NCBI GenBank assembly: GCA_020746105.1 | Contig: CM036628.1 | Coordinates: 1,870,001 to 1,934,000, forward strand | Direction: 5' to 3' | DNA: 64,000 bases | From: Trogon surrucura | Taxonomy: Eukaryota; Chordata; Aves; Trogoniformes; Trogonidae | In this document: positions 1 to 13,100 of the stretch, one piece after another | How positions within the stretch are numbered: the first letter of the stretch is position 1 | Layout of the letters: the number at the start of each line of letters is the position of its first letter | Notes under the pieces: model-generated | Databases searched by the model: none | Told to the model about the DNA's origin: nothing | The model's input: the letters and a program-made list of their open reading frames with translations, nothing else | Translations under genes and position numbers: made by a program

Positions 1-13
1 CTCCTGCGCTTAC

Positions 14-85
14 CTTGATTTTGGTTGGGATGACGGAAGAAAGCTGAGCAGGTACTTGCAGCCTGCTCCTGTCCCTCATGAAGTA
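14..85 (-). other. possible coding exon, gene unidentified
   Basis: Read on the minus strand, a CCGCAG acceptor is followed by exactly 24 open codons (starting Tyr-Phe-Met-Arg-Asp-Arg) and an AAG|GTAAGC donor. The segment is 72 bases and symmetric in phase (0/0). The splice signals are good but the open frame is short, and I do not recognise the peptide. It could belong to a minus-strand gene lying upstream of or inside intron 1 of the deubiquitinase gene, or it could be chance. Confidence 0.22.
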
Positions 86-887
86 CTGCGGGTTTTTTTT
101 GAGAGGAGACTTACGACAATATTGCAGCTTTGGGCAAGCAGGTTCTCCTTACTGGTTTTGTTTCAAGTGGAGAACCTACTGTTTCATTTTTCTGCAGAAA
201 ATGCTTGAGTGGTGCTGCTGGTACCAAGTAATTGTGTGAAACTTGCTTCCAAATTTCTGATATACCAGTTTAGTCGAATGCAGCGTCAGTGTTTCAGGTG
301 CGTGTATAGCTTGGCTTACTTACTGTCAATCTCACTATTTTTTTTCTTCAGCTAGCCCAGGAAAATTAAGGTCTGGGTGCTATATTTTAAATTTGAATCA
401 GTCTATTTGCATCTATTTCAATTAATGCCCAGTAAGTAAAAATACTATTCACTCTGTCCTAATGCGAATGTGAAAAAGACAGTGTATAAAAACATTTAAT
501 TACATTGATGAAGTCCCTTTGGGAAACTACTTGCTTCAGGATTATGCTAATACCTACTGATTGTGCTGTACTCTACATCTGTTTTAGTAAAATAGATGGT
601 TTTTGCCAGCACTTCTAGTCATCGTCTGTGCATCAGGCTGGAAAACTGGAACACAGGTTTGTGACATTCTCAGACCCTTCAGTCAGTTGGCATTGCAAGA
701 CTGGCGTTCCTGACTTGCCGTCTCAATCACTCCACTCCTTTCCCATATTTCTTAAAAAATTAAATTCGATGCCCGATCTCAATAGTGAACAGTAAGGTAG
801 TTATAACTTCCATCATATCCTTCCCCTCCCTAAAATAACTTCCAGATTTTGGTACTCATCCATCTCGTGCCTCACAATTTGCATTTC

Positions 888-1330
888 CTTTACGCGAGCA
901 CCGTCCCGTTTTCAGCGATTGCGTAACGTTCGTGTGGCAACTCCAGCATTGCGAGCATCGGAAACTCGTAGGAAAGCGCTTGGGCGTTCTGAGTGCGATT
1001 CATTGTTTGGTAGGGCTGCTCGCGCCATACGGCGACGCACGTCCATAGCCGAGAGCGACCAGCTAGAGCTCTGGTTCTCTGCCTTGTCCCTCCGACTTAA
1101 TTTTGTCAGCCCTCGTGAAAAACGCGTAGCTCCTCTGTCAAAAATAGTGGAAAGATGGCATCTGTGTAGCTCTGTGGCGTACGTGTCGTCGTGGAGAGGT
1201 GCGAATCCTCTCTTGCCCTCCCTGCTCTCTTTCGGTCTGAATTTCCGTGCGTCCGACTGCACGATCGCCTCATCCAGAATGTGCCTGCTGCGCTCCCGGG
1301 GCGTGAAACAGTCAGTTGTGGAACTGAGGG
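888..1330. other. CpG-dense patch in AT-rich intron
   Basis: CpG dinucleotides are clearly more frequent here than in the flanking DNA. Overlapping open frames run on both strands: about 138 codons on plus (919-1335) and about 194 on minus (912-1496). Neither frame resembles a known protein, and the paired openness is what CpG-rich sequence with few TA-containing stops produces. It might be a small CpG island or alternative promoter; no TATA box or recognisable first exon was found. Confidence 0.3.
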
Positions 1331-4300
1331 TTTGAGTCAAGAGTTGGGGGAAGGGGTCGTTGCATTGACAATACTTTTTGCTTGTTTGTTTGTTCAGGGA
1401 CAGAACACTAGAATGGAACAAGATGTGAAGCGTAGATCTGATGTTTTCCCTTCTGACAGCTAGTTTTGTGAAAAGTACGTAGTAAGCTGTTAGCACAAAT
1501 ATTAGTGTTTCTTGGTCGGCTAATTAGGAGCACTTCCCTTAGATTCACGTCTAATTGTTTGCTAAACCAGTAAGACGCGCCCGAAGAACTCAAATCCAGT
1601 GTACAAATTGGTGGTAGTCTTATTCTGCTCCTCTGAATCAGTACAGCGTGGATATAATTATTAACTTCAGTGCTAGAGATGACTGGATCATTTGTAATAC
1701 ATTTCCATTTGCCACCTGAATAATTTACACTGTTCAGCTCAAGCTTTCGTGTCACTGCTGTGCAATGTTTGCCTCGCTGCTGCTTCGCCTGTGTTTGTAG
1801 AACTTTGGTTTAGCTTTGTCAGAGAAGTAGCATTTGTAGCTGGGAAGGTATCACTGGGGAAGCAGCAAGAAGGGAGGATGCAAGTAGAGCTAGCGAAACA
1901 CACTTCAGTTTCCAGCAGCGCTCTGCTTCTTGACTGACTTGTTAAGCTGAAGGAAACAAATATTGGTCTTTGCGTGTAAAACTCGGCTTGAAAGTAACCT
2001 GCTTGCTTTTAGGGGAAAAAGAACGTGTATAACCCTTTGCGAACTGGTCAGTGGGTCCCTTGAGGCAGAGTGTTCCCTCATGTACTCGTGTGTGTGTGGG
2101 TGATGGGCAGTTATTGATGCATTCTCCAGATTTTCACTTAAAATAGTTTGGAGGTGTCCTCTGCAAAGCAGCCAGTCAGCCCCAGGTTAACGACCAGCTC
2201 AGGTGGGTAGGATGGAGATTTCCTTTAATTTATTTTAATGTTGAGTTTTCCTGCTGTTCTTGTGTCTGTTTTGATCCCAGATTGTCTGTGAACTTCAGGT
2301 TTTCACAACTTCACCCTTCCTGGGAGAATGAGAGGTCCTCAGTGTTGTGCCACAGAATACTGAGGAAACTATGGGTAGTACATGGCTCGTTAGTCGGAAC
2401 TAGATACTAATTGTACTAGGGGACCTCTACTACAGAGCAATTTAGAAATGAGGCAGGAATGCGTGGGAAAAGATGTTGAAATAACAGAGTGTAGATAGTT
2501 CAAGAGGTGCTCTGTATTATTGAATCTTTCCTGTGTTCTCCTTTAATTAGGATTGAGAGCAAATGTGCAACGAATTCATCTGTGTTTATATGCACATCAC
2601 AGTATCTTGTTCTTGTTAAATAAATTACTTGCAGCATTTGCTCTTACAGATGTCAGCTTGGGGGATTCCCAGACTTGTTGCCAAAAGAAAGGGCTGCACT
2701 TCAGTTCATTATGTTTCATTTCTTATGTTTTATATTTTCAGCTCCTTTCCTAGTAAATACTTGAACGGAGCTTATAAGAAAGACAACAACAAACTTTTTA
2801 GTAGGGTCACGATAAAATCTTATCAGCAGCTCACAAAAGAACAACACTGGTAAAGATGGGGCCTTGAGTACACCTGGAGATCTGTTCGTGCTTGTTCTTC
2901 CAGAGACCCAAAAAGCTCCAAAACACCTGAGGGCTGTACTAGCAAGACACCTACTCTTGGGTGTGTTACTAGGTCAGTTGAGACAAACCCAAGGTCAGGA
3001 GAAATCTTGTGGAGCTCTTCTCAGGCGGATGAACTGGCCGTGAACGCTTTGGTAGCACCCTTTCCGTCTGTTCTTCTTCCTGGAGCCCAGCTTTGCTGTC
3101 TGATTTGGGAGAGCCTAACGTTGGAGAATTGCACAAGTGGCTGTGAGTCGCTTCAGCTCGGCGAGGCGTCGCTCCTGTGGACCTTGCAAAACCAGCTCCT
3201 AATTGAATAAACATTCACGTGAAACCGTTTACAACGTGTTCCATGTTAATTTATTTAAAAGCACTCTCATTCAGACTTCAGGTGACGTTAGCAAACTTCT
3301 TTTGAAGTACAGCATTTTTGGATTGGTCTCCCAAATTCAATTTACCATCCTTGGTCATGCCTGGAACGACAGTCTGTCTCAGTGCACGCTAAGGGATGGT
3401 TTCAAACCCTAAATCATAGCGAGGGACGGCTGAGCTGACAGCTCTTTTTATCTGACTTCAGTGCTGCACGACCAAGGAGTTCCAAGAAATGGGGAAGCAA
3501 CAACTGATTGCGTTTAGAAAATTGTGACAGTGTGTTCTGTAAACAACCCGAATCCTGCCCCTTCCTGCACTCCCCCACGTCGGAATTTTAATAGTCCTGG
3601 TCGCGGCTAATGCAGCAAAGTAAGCGCAGAAAGACGTTGTGAGCTGCATCATCTTATTCAGATTTCTTTCCTAAAAGGTGTTAAGTACCTCTGGCTTGGC
3701 CTACTTGTTCTGTATTTCCCCTTTTTTTGGTTTTTATTTGTTTGTTCACTCTCTAAAACTCACTCATCTGTCATGCTGTGTATTTAACCAGCTTTTCAAA
3801 TCTTGAGGGCTGTGTGGTGGCGTCCCTTGGGGCCTTTCTCGAAAGCTGCTTCACAGCTTTTTTCAAATGCTGAATCTTACCTGATACTAATTTATTCAAA
3901 AGATCGAGTCAGATAAATAATTGGAGGCTTCCGCAAGGCTTCTGTACCAGACACGTTCTGGACACTGAAATGTCTCATGGACACCTTCCCCTTTTTTTGC
4001 CTTTCTTGAAGGGAAATGTCTTTTGCAGGCAGGTGCAAGTTGCGCGCTCAGTTGGGACTAAGCTGGTTCCCATCCAGAAAATGAGTTAATATGGTGTCGA
4101 GTTCAAGCTAGTATATCATAAGGGATTTTTGTTTCAACAGGCTGTTATACCAACCGGGCCGTGCAGCTTCTGAGCGTGCGTGCAGCTGTAATAAAAGTTT
4201 AGAGATAATCTTAAGTTGCAATGCTTTAATTATTTCATCTAAACCGAGTGCTATTAATTGCAGCAGGAGAAGGATAAAAGGCTTCTGTAAAAAGCTTATA

Positions 4301-5540
4301 ATGTGGGAACGCTTTGCTAAAAAAAATAGTGATTTATCCTTGAAGAAGGGTTGTATCTTCAGATTTCCCTGGGCTGCATGTAGAGTGTTTAACTGATTCT
4401 CTCTAGCTCGTTAAAAGCAGTCTGGTGATGAGATCAGTCTTGGGTATATTTTAGATAGGGCTGAAGTATATAGGCAAACGTAGGAAACTGTGGTTTAACC
4501 ATTATGGAATGTCCAAATAGGATTTTTTCAGGAATGTTGGGAGAAGGAATATATGTATACATGGATTTTAAGAGCTCTTCTGAAAAATCTCCTGCTGTCT
4601 ACAAGTGAACTGTAAATGGAGCAGCTGCAATGACAGAGTGCCCCAAAGTAAGCACAGCAGTGACTTACTCGACTTCTTGTAGATTTTTATCAGGATCGTT
4701 AGTGTTAAAAAAAAAGAAGCAAATTGCGAGTTTGTGGTTGTATTTTTTTGAAAATCTGGGAAGAGCTTCACGAGTTTAGTTTCTTCCTTTTCTTGTACTT
4801 GAAGCAACTGCTTCATCCTCGATAGCCTTTGAAGAACTCCAGTAGCGCTTGTTTCACGGGTGCGCTGGCTGGTTAGCTCTAAATTTCTACGTCCTTCTTA
4901 GAAACCGGACAAACCTTTAGTACTTTATCCCATTACGCTGAGTTAATAATGAATGGCTATAAAATCATCATAAATCCATTGCCAATCTGTCAGGCTGCTG
5001 TCGCATGGATTTTCCTGCGTGATTTCACACCACCGCACAATTGGAGCACGTCAGAAGTGCTGCTTGTGCTGCAGTCACCTTTAATGACTGTTTTAATGGT
5101 TGTGTGTGTTGGTTTTTTTTTTTTTTTCACTTGCTATCCCTCTTCTCACTTTCTCACTGTACTTCTCTCTTCCAGCCTTTCCTATAACTGTGTCGCTTAG
5201 CCACCTCTAGAGTGTAGAAAATGCCCCCAGTTGCTAACAGCTGGTGGATTGCACTGATGTGAGACACTCCAAAGCAAGTGTGAAACCAGCACCCTCCGAA
5301 ACGTCCAGGGCAGCTGCCTGAGCCCTCCTCGAGTGCCGTCTCCTTAATCCTTGACAGAGCTGCAGTTGAGCCGGTGGTAAATGCCGTGAGCTACTCCGCC
5401 GCCCCTCGCCGAATCTCGAGGCTGTTGCCCTCCCGCTCGTAACCCTTTCCCAGCACCCGCTTTGTGGGTTTTCTCCCTGCGTTTTGTAGCTTCTCTTCCC
5501 CCCTGCTCGCCGCGTGCTCGAGCAGCGGTGCAGCGCTGAC

Positions 5541-5816
5541 CTGATTCTTTTGGACAAGAGCTCTGAATAACACCGAGGATACCGACCTAATGTCGTGCCA
5601 GTTTTGCTCCTTTTCTTGCTGAAGCTGTAGCAGCAGCTGCTCTGTGCTCATGAGATCTGCTTGCAGGCTTATCACGATAGTATGGTATTGCTTTTGTAAC
5701 CATTCCCACGTCTGGAAAGTTACCTTCAGAGCAGCAAAAAGTAGATATTTATCGACAGAAGCATGAATTCCTTCCAAGTGTGAAAGTGTTAGTTCAGGAT
5801 AAAAATAATTGACTGG
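5541..5816 (-). other. possible coiled-coil coding exon, gene unidentified
   Basis: The minus strand is open from an in-frame stop at 5817-5819 down to 5391, about 142 codons. The first ~92 codons (5816-5541) look coding: rich in Leu, Gln, Glu and Lys with heptad-like spacing, containing the segment QADLMSTEQLLLQLQQEKEQ. They end at AATCAG|GTCAGC, an acceptable donor. The upstream acceptor is weak. After the donor, composition changes to intron-like. I do not recognise the protein. It lies antisense to the deubiquitinase transcript, so it would be a nested or neighbouring gene, or a decayed remnant. Confidence 0.3.
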
Positions 5817-6407
5817 TTATGTTGGTTAGTCTGTAATAATAGTCTGCTTGTTCTCTGCCAGCTTTTGTGAAAGATCAGGATTTCACTGAAAGTTAGTACT
5901 AAAAAGGGAAAAAAAAAGTCATAACTTCACGCAAGAACCATGTGGACGCTGGACACGTGGGTTCTTTTCATCAGCTGACCCCAGTTCATGTTCTGAGCCA
6001 TGTAGTTGTTATTCATTCCTCTGAACGCTTCTGTTCATCGATAGCTTCAGAAGAACTCTCCAGCTCTGGCCCATATTATAATTTTTACCATAAAGCTACG
6101 TGTGTATATATAGTGAATGGAAAAGTGATAACTTTTCTTCAACTTCCAACAATAATTTCTTCTTATGATTCCTGTCACATAAGTGAACCATTTGTCTGTA
6201 AGAGTAATTACAAATTCAAAGTAATTACAAATTCAAATAAGTTCAGAATCATAGCAGTATTTAAGCCCCTGGAAACTGTTGAATCATTTCCAGTTTCTGA
6301 AATCAATTAAATCTAGACCAGGCAAAAACACTCGTTTTCTTTGCAGGAATAGTCGCAAATGTAGAGCTTCTGAGAGACCGTAGCGCCGAAGCATGCTTCT
6401 CTCTTAC

Positions 6408-6525
6408 CTTGTTTTGGTGATGCAGTGAGTTAGCGGTGTAATCTGGCTAAGAAGTAGAAGTCTGCTACTGTTTTTTCCACTTGGACGGTGTATTGAGCTG
6501 GAAACAAATCTTGAAGACTTCCCCA
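6408..6525 (-). other. possible exon on minus strand
   Basis: On the minus strand a strong pyrimidine tract and TGCTCAG acceptor precede 118 bases with one fully open frame (Ser/Arg/Leu rich) and an AACAAG|GTAAGA donor. Both splice sites match consensus well. The open frame ends in phase 2, which does not join in frame with the exon-like segment at 5541-5816 using the acceptors visible there. It may therefore be noncoding, wrongly delimited or chance. Confidence 0.2.
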
Positions 6526-6901
6526 CTGAGCAAAAAGGACTCGCAGCTTGCAAGATGGGAGGCTTGGTGTTCAGTTCAAGTTTCAGCTATAGCGGAATGC
6601 ATTCGCTTCTTCTGAGATGTCTTGGTTAGACAGCTACCTCGGGTAAGAGCTTTTGAAACCAGTCTTTTCACATCTCTTTTTACTTTACCAAACTCAAAAC
6701 CCCAAAAAAAAATAGGGCAGAAAAGAGTTTATCATTGGTCTGTTGAGGTTGTCTGGGCCATCGTTAGCTGTATCGATTCTTCTGAAGTGCTAAAATGGGA
6801 GAGTTCAGGTGGGCCGGACAGCTTTTCATTTTTATATTTGATCAATAGTGCCAGAACTGTGGAAATCTGCTGGGTTAAGCTCGCTTGCTTGCTCTCTTCC
6901 A

Positions 6902-6983
6902 AGTCAATTCTGGTAGCGAGGATGTGACCAGAATAGGGGAGCTCTTGAAAAGTGCAACCAACCTCCGAGACAACATTTTAAGG
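6902..6983 (+). other. possible exon on plus strand
   Basis: A CTCTCTTCCAAG acceptor is followed by an open, amphipathic stretch containing EDVTRIGELLKSATNLRDNI, then an AAG|GTACAG donor. Upstream, an ATG at 6617 opens nine codons and runs into a GTAAGAG donor at 6640-6646; using the alternative acceptor GGTAG at 6913 would join the two in frame. The product is not recognised and the minus-strand candidates nearby argue against a single simple gene. Confidence 0.2.
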
Positions 6984-9900
6984 TACAGTAATTTCCAGAA
7001 AATTCTAAATCCTGATTACCAGTTCCTGAAACTTGAGTTGTCACCTCCCCCACAGTTATGGAAGTGTTAAATTTGCATCTCTGAGAGTGTAATTACATAA
7101 GTAAAACAGTATTACCGCTTTAGTTAAACCAGGGGGGTGTTTTCCTCCTTGGGTAATTATGAGTTGCCTGGATAAATTTGTGTTTTGTTCCTGCTCGCAG
7201 AGCTGTGTGCAGAAAGTTTTAATCCTCTTCTCCTGAACCAGAGTAGCAGGGAAGTTCTTTGAGAGCGTTGTCGTGGACCTCCCAGAAGACTCAAGGATGT
7301 ACTTCTGAGGAGTTTCAGGTGTATTTATTTGTCTTGCACTAGCGAGGAGAAGTCAGATCTAATCTCGGGCGTTAAGTTTTATCTGTAGCCGTATTTTAGT
7401 GTATGTGGTTTGCTTAGGTTTATATGCCAAGCAAACTCAATTAGTATGTATTAGTGACTTTTCTTGTCATTCTTTATCGCTCCCACAATGCGTGTCATAG
7501 TTTAGCAAAACAGTATTGACTTCCTGAGATTTTCAGGTGTGTAAAGTACTGTAAGATGCAGAATAGTTTTCCTGTGGCACCCCCAAAGAGATGCATCTCT
7601 CTCGATTCCCCAAATAATCAGATCCCACTTTTCATACTTTGGACACTTGTCAAACTCGACAGTTGGTTAGGTTTTATTTCTAGGTGAGAAGCGTCACTTC
7701 TGGATTTCCAAAACTGTGTTTTGTTTCTTAGGAGCAAATACTGGTGTGGCGTGAGGCAGAAGTATTTCTCCAGATGGAAACAAATCTCTCAGCGGCGGGT
7801 GGGAAAATGTGTGTGACGCCTCTCGGTCGGGAAACCCAAAGCTGCTCGTTAGGCCTCGTTAGAGCAAGACGTGGTTCACGCTGCACTAGATCTGGTCTCC
7901 AGTTGGTTAAATTGCTGTTTGCAGTGTGGTTCAAGGGTTGGAGAGCAGATACAAGGAAGCACTTGGAAAAAGGGCCCGAGTAACCTGTTAGATTAAATGA
8001 GTAGATACATGGGGAATAGACTGGAGGTTTAACTGAGTTGCAGCACTGGTTTATGGTAGGTTATTGCATTCTTTATAGCATAGTTTTAATAAAAATTACA
8101 GTTCTTAGGCTTTTATTTCCTTGCTCAGATATTTACACCGTGTGTTTCTTACAGACTGGTGTATTTGGGTTGTCTGGTCTCACTAGCTGTGTGAGCTGTG
8201 GTACCAGCCTCGCTGCTTCTCGTGCCCTTACCCAGCGCGGGGGTTACAAGCTCTCGTTCCGCTGTTACCCAGCGTCACTGTTGATCAGCACAACGTCAGC
8301 AAAGAGCTGAAGTGGTGTTTGGAGTGAGCTGTGTTGGCAGTTCTGCCTGGCAGATAGCTGTTCTTACCTCTAGGTTTGGGTTGGGTTTTTTGGGGGGGAG
8401 ATAGCGGAGGAGAAGAAGAGGTACTTGGTTGTATTGAAGCGAGTGAGAGGAGCTGCTTGAGCTGGCACCGATGCCTCAGAATTTCCATGTAATTGCTGCC
8501 TGCGAAGAGTCTTGCTTGTAAATCTGTCAGTGTCTAATGAATGTTTTTGTAGGACCCAATTTTGAGCCTTCCTTGTTTTCTGCCTCTTTTTGGTACGTGT
8601 AAATCACTGTAAATGTGACGTGGGAGGTCAAGCCGCAGAGTTTCCATTCCTTCGGCTTTTTGGTTCCTTCCCTGTTTGTTAGAAAAAATGTAGTTGCTTC
8701 TTTGTTAAAGACAATCTAGATGGAACTGTCTATGCGGTCTGTACGTGTCTGCGGTTTGTATTCCCAGCAGAATGCTGAGGGAGAGGATTGAAATGGTTGT
8801 TTAGCGATTAAAAACGTTACTAGCTTCAGGGAAATAGATGAGTTGAATTTTGCTGGGCAGTAATTTTTGTTTAGTGCTTTTCTGAGGTGTTTTAAGGTGG
8901 CTCCTGGGCAGATGGATTTCTGGTCCGGGTTTGCAGAAGGTTATTTAAAACAGAAATCAAGGATCCAGAGTGCTTGGTTCTGCACCGAGTGATTGTAACT
9001 CCTTTGATACCAGCACGGATGCAGCTAAGGGCTCTTGGAAGACCAACGAGAAACATCAGAGAACTAGATGGAGTGGTATGAGGGAAGGTACCAAATCCCA
9101 GCTGGGACCTTAGCTCTAAGGTATCGGTGGATTTTAAAATAAAAAGGCAAAAAAGTGAAAAGAGATCCATAAGCCACTTGGAACTCGGAGTGGACAAAGT
9201 TAAAAAAGACACGATAATGTCGGTATGCGTTAGTTCTTGGTTTATGTGACAAGTAAGACCATATGGATGTGTCGTGGTATTTTTCATTTGTATCTAAAAT
9301 AGTCCCTTCTCTCCTCATTTTACTGCTGGAGACTCAAGGATGTATGAAACTGCTCCGTGAGCTTGGTACGTCGGCCTTCAGTTAAGGGTCATAGAGCCAA
9401 AGCCCTTCAAGGTGATCTGAGTTTGAGGAGTGTCTCATCACACGCTTTCCATTCTTTTTGGTCTTTGTAGTCATACTTCCCTTGCCCACAGTGCTTTCCA
9501 GAAATAAAGTTAGAAAATTATAGTATCTCTGATGTAAAGCGTCAGGGAAGGCAAGAAGTTTTTTTCAAGAACTCTTTGTACGAGATGCAAATAATAAGCA
9601 GCCACACGAAACCTTTTGTGCAGTCCACATCACAAAAAGGTGTTTTTTCCTTCCCGGGATTTGTAGCCCGTATGGTTTCTGTCCTCTGGGTTTAGAAGTT
9701 CTCTGTTTGTTACAAGTTTCTTAATCTTTATAGTGTGTTCTTGGCTAAATTTAAATTGGTGTTTCTAGGTCACTGTGACTAACCTGAAGTCTTAAGTGAG
9801 AACAAATTTCTTCTTGTTATCTTTCAGATAAATTCAAATTAAAAAAAACCACAACCACCTTTCTCTTGGATCAGATAGCTCCAATTCTGACTGATGGAGT

Positions 9901-10099
9901 TTTTAAATGAAACTGTGGTACCTTTTATAGTACTAAAGCATCATATTGATTTCATTTTGAGGAACATAGGAAACACAAGATGCTAATTCTCGGAGGAAGT
10001 AACTTAATTTCTTTTCTTCTTTGTTTTTATAGGAGTAGTATGAATTCTGATGGATGGGGGTTTTTTTTTAAATTTTTTGTCCTCTCTCTTTATTTCTAG

Positions 10100-10180
10100 G
10101 GCGCCAATGCCTCTGCTTTGGAGAAAGAGATTGGTCCTGAACAGTTCCCTGTGAATGAGCATTATTTTGGCTTGGTCAAT
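10100..10180 (+). CDS. USP12-like: USP12-like exon 2
   Basis: Acceptor TTTCTAG, donor GTAAGT; 27 codons in phase 0/0. It encodes the conserved start of the USP fold, ending HYFGLVN just before the Cys box. [13 protein letters not shown] is the USP12 version; USP46 has DIGPEQFPINEHY. Confidence 0.95.
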
Positions 10181-13100
10181 GTAAGTGAATTTTTTATGAT
10201 TTAAATGCTTCTTTTTTTTTTTTTTTTAAGATTCATATCCTGATTTCAAATTTAACAGGATTCTCTGTTAGAATTTTAGGAGATGGTTTCATCGATAATT
10301 TCCTTACCTGTAGTAATGTAAATACATGTACTTGTGGCACTGTCAATCCTCCTAAAAAGATGCATTTTTGGGTGTGTCGGTTTATATCAATGTGATTTGA
10401 CTGGGATCTGTTGGGCAATAGGATTGTCTTCCTAAATTAATTAGGGCGAGACCGAAGCGCTGATGTCGATCTGGAGGAGAGAGGCTGCAGTACCTGTGAC
10501 ATCTTTTGCTAATGAATGTAGGAAGTTGGGCAACAGAACCTGGGACGTTATATTGATGAAGTGAAAATACAATTTTGGCAAAACTCACTAGAAGCATCTA
10601 TCTAGGTCTGTCTGGTCATGTAGGTACCTTTTGCCAAAAACTGAAGGGTGATCTCTTGGAACACCAAAAAAGGTTAACCTAGCTACCAAAGCTGTTTGTT
10701 GCAGCTCATGACAACCTCGCTCAGTTGGCTCCTGTGTGGCTTTCTAGCAGTTTGTGTTGTCGGCCACCGGGCACGTCGAGTTCTGTTCCTCAGGCGGGGT
10801 GTTAATGGCCATTCAAGGGGCAATGGGTGGAAGCTGGAACACAGGAGGTTCCAGAAAAATATGAGGAAAAACTTTTTTACTGTGAGGGTGACCGAGCACT
10901 GGCACAGGCTGCCCAGGGAGGGTGTGGAATCTCCTTCTCTGGAGACATTCAAAACCCGCCTGGACGCGTTCCTGTGCGCTCTGCTGTAGGTGATCCTGCT
11001 CTGGCTGGGGGGTTGGACTAGATGATCTTTAAGGTCCCTTCCAACCTCTGACATTCTGTGATTCTGTGATTCCAGAGCTGCCGAGGTTTGCACCAGAGAG
11101 AGAAAAACGGCAGGCAGCTCCCGTTGTGACAGAAATAGCCGCGCGATGAATAGAGCGAAGAGGAAAAATAGCGTGCTAAAAATAACCGGAATTATTATAA
11201 CCACATCCATTCTTTGTTTTGAAGGACAAGATATGACTAATGCTGTTGTGCTTTATTCCTCGCGAGCGATTTCTTTCGGGCGACGGCTTTCACGCTGCCG
11301 TTCTGCAGAGCTCTTCCCCGAGTTATTTCTAGTTCTCTCATGGTTTGCGATTGGTTGGAGCGCTCTGAGGAGGGCGGTTTCGTGGCTTCAGCATCCATAG
11401 GAGTCAACGCGTGGCCGCGCTGCAAAGAGGGTCAGGTGTTGAACCTGTGGACAATGGAGGCTTTAAAATTTTTTTTTTAAACAGTTATTTTTGCTCGGTG
11501 AGCTGAGCCTGCGGTCAAGCTCTTGCTAAAGCCACCGGGAGAAGGGTCTTCTGGCTGCTCCTTGTGACAGCCTGCTAAAAGAGACGACGTGCAGCGTTGA
11601 ACTCAAGTGCGAGAGCGATGGAGCAATGTTTTCATTTCACCTCAGTTTTCGTTTTAAAAAGCTTCTATCTTAAAATAAGCATTCGAGCTTTACTTTTACA
11701 TGGCAAGTGTAACGTTGTAGAAGTTCTTAGGAAGTTAGGTAATGTTGGCTCTAAATATAGTCAACTTTAAGCAACCCCCCCCCCCATGTTTTGACATCTA
11801 TCCAGAATATTTATACCATAGAAACCATGACAAAAAGATTTTAAAACCTACGTGTTTGTACCTTTCTTTCATGTTTTAGGTCACAGTAGACTTTATACAC
11901 TGCTTGTCTATTTGATCTGTGCATGGAGCTCCAGGTTTAGAAATATTCATCAGCCCCTCGAGAGCTGCCTTGACAGCTTGATTTTTGAGGTTCTGACAAA
12001 GACAAATAGCTAGAGCCCTTTTTTTTTTTTTTTTTTTCCCACCCCCCAGGCAGAATTTCTGGCAAAGTTAAGGTCGTTGTCAGAAAGATCTGGCTACTTT
12101 GAGCTTCTAGGTGCAAACCACTTGCAGTTTAAAAGTGTGACCCTGCCGTGTAGCGTTGTCCGTTTGTGGAGAATGTTCTCTAATGCAGAGAAGTGTAGGC
12201 CAATAGTTGAGATATCCAGAAGTTTCCCAAGGCCTTGAATTGCTCAGAGGTGGAAGGATTTTGTTGTAACGTGGAAAAAAAGTCAGAATTGCTGAAAGAA
12301 AATGCGTCACGTGGTCTTTTTGTGAAGTGCTCGGCGTGCAGTGGAATATCTAAAGGGCTAATGTGCAAGATCCTGATTTCAGGAATACAAGTTCTTCCGT
12401 GTTTCTTTATGTAGAGCAAATAAAAGGAGTTAAAATACTACTTAGAAGGACATTTTTAAAACCTAAAGCATGCCATGAAGTGATTTTTTTCCACCATATC
12501 ACTTTGACTACTGCAAAGCATCTTGCCTCTTACTATCAGGAATCTCGCATTTTACCATCAGCTATTTGGATGGGATTTTAATTCTAGAACGCATTTAACC
12601 CTTCCATTTAATTTGGTTCTAGTAATTTCTCTCTCTGTGTGTAGGACCAAAGAAGGACATGTACGACCACTTTTGACATGATTTCTCCACGAATAGGTCC
12701 TGAAATATTTGCTTTTAATAATGTTTTTGAGTTAAGTTGCACCGTGACCTTCCATTTTTTAATTATATTTTTTTTTAAGATGCCTAATTTTCAGTTTCTT
12801 CTGTCTCTGAATTTTCTGGGATTGTTTTAGACAAATACGTTAGCTACCTCATCTGAAAGCAATACTATTTAATCAGACTTTTTGGTAGTTCTCTGGGCTA
12901 TTTTTCCTTGCATGCAAATCTCGTTAGCGTGACGCTTATCTGGTTTCCTAGGGCAGTGACAAGCGTATGAGTTAGGTTCTGTCCTAATTCACAGGTTTGT
13001 TCGGCTTGCATATTCATTCTCCTTGTGTCAAGAAGTTTTAACGGTTGTTCCAAGTTGTTTGCACACAGTAGGAATTAATGTTAATGCAATTATAATGCTG

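Larger units (their letters stand above)
1..10099 (+). other. intron 1 or 5' flank of USP12-like gene
   Basis: This stretch ends at the acceptor of the first recognisable deubiquitinase exon. In USP12 and USP46 the preceding exon codes for only about 12 to 16 residues ending in an Ile-Cys-x-Met motif. No match to such an exon followed by a donor was found here, so exon 1 is probably left of the window. The DNA is mostly AT-rich and intron-like. It contains one CpG-dense patch and several exon-like open frames on both strands, which are listed separately. No CR1 copy was recognised in it. Confidence 0.6.

Noticed and set aside
1166-1214. tRNA-like A box (TAGCTCTGTGG) and B box (GGTGCGAATCC)
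   Set aside because: The T-arm-like hairpin is good, but the A-to-B spacing is about 13 bases too short and no acceptor stem can be paired, so it is not a tRNA gene.
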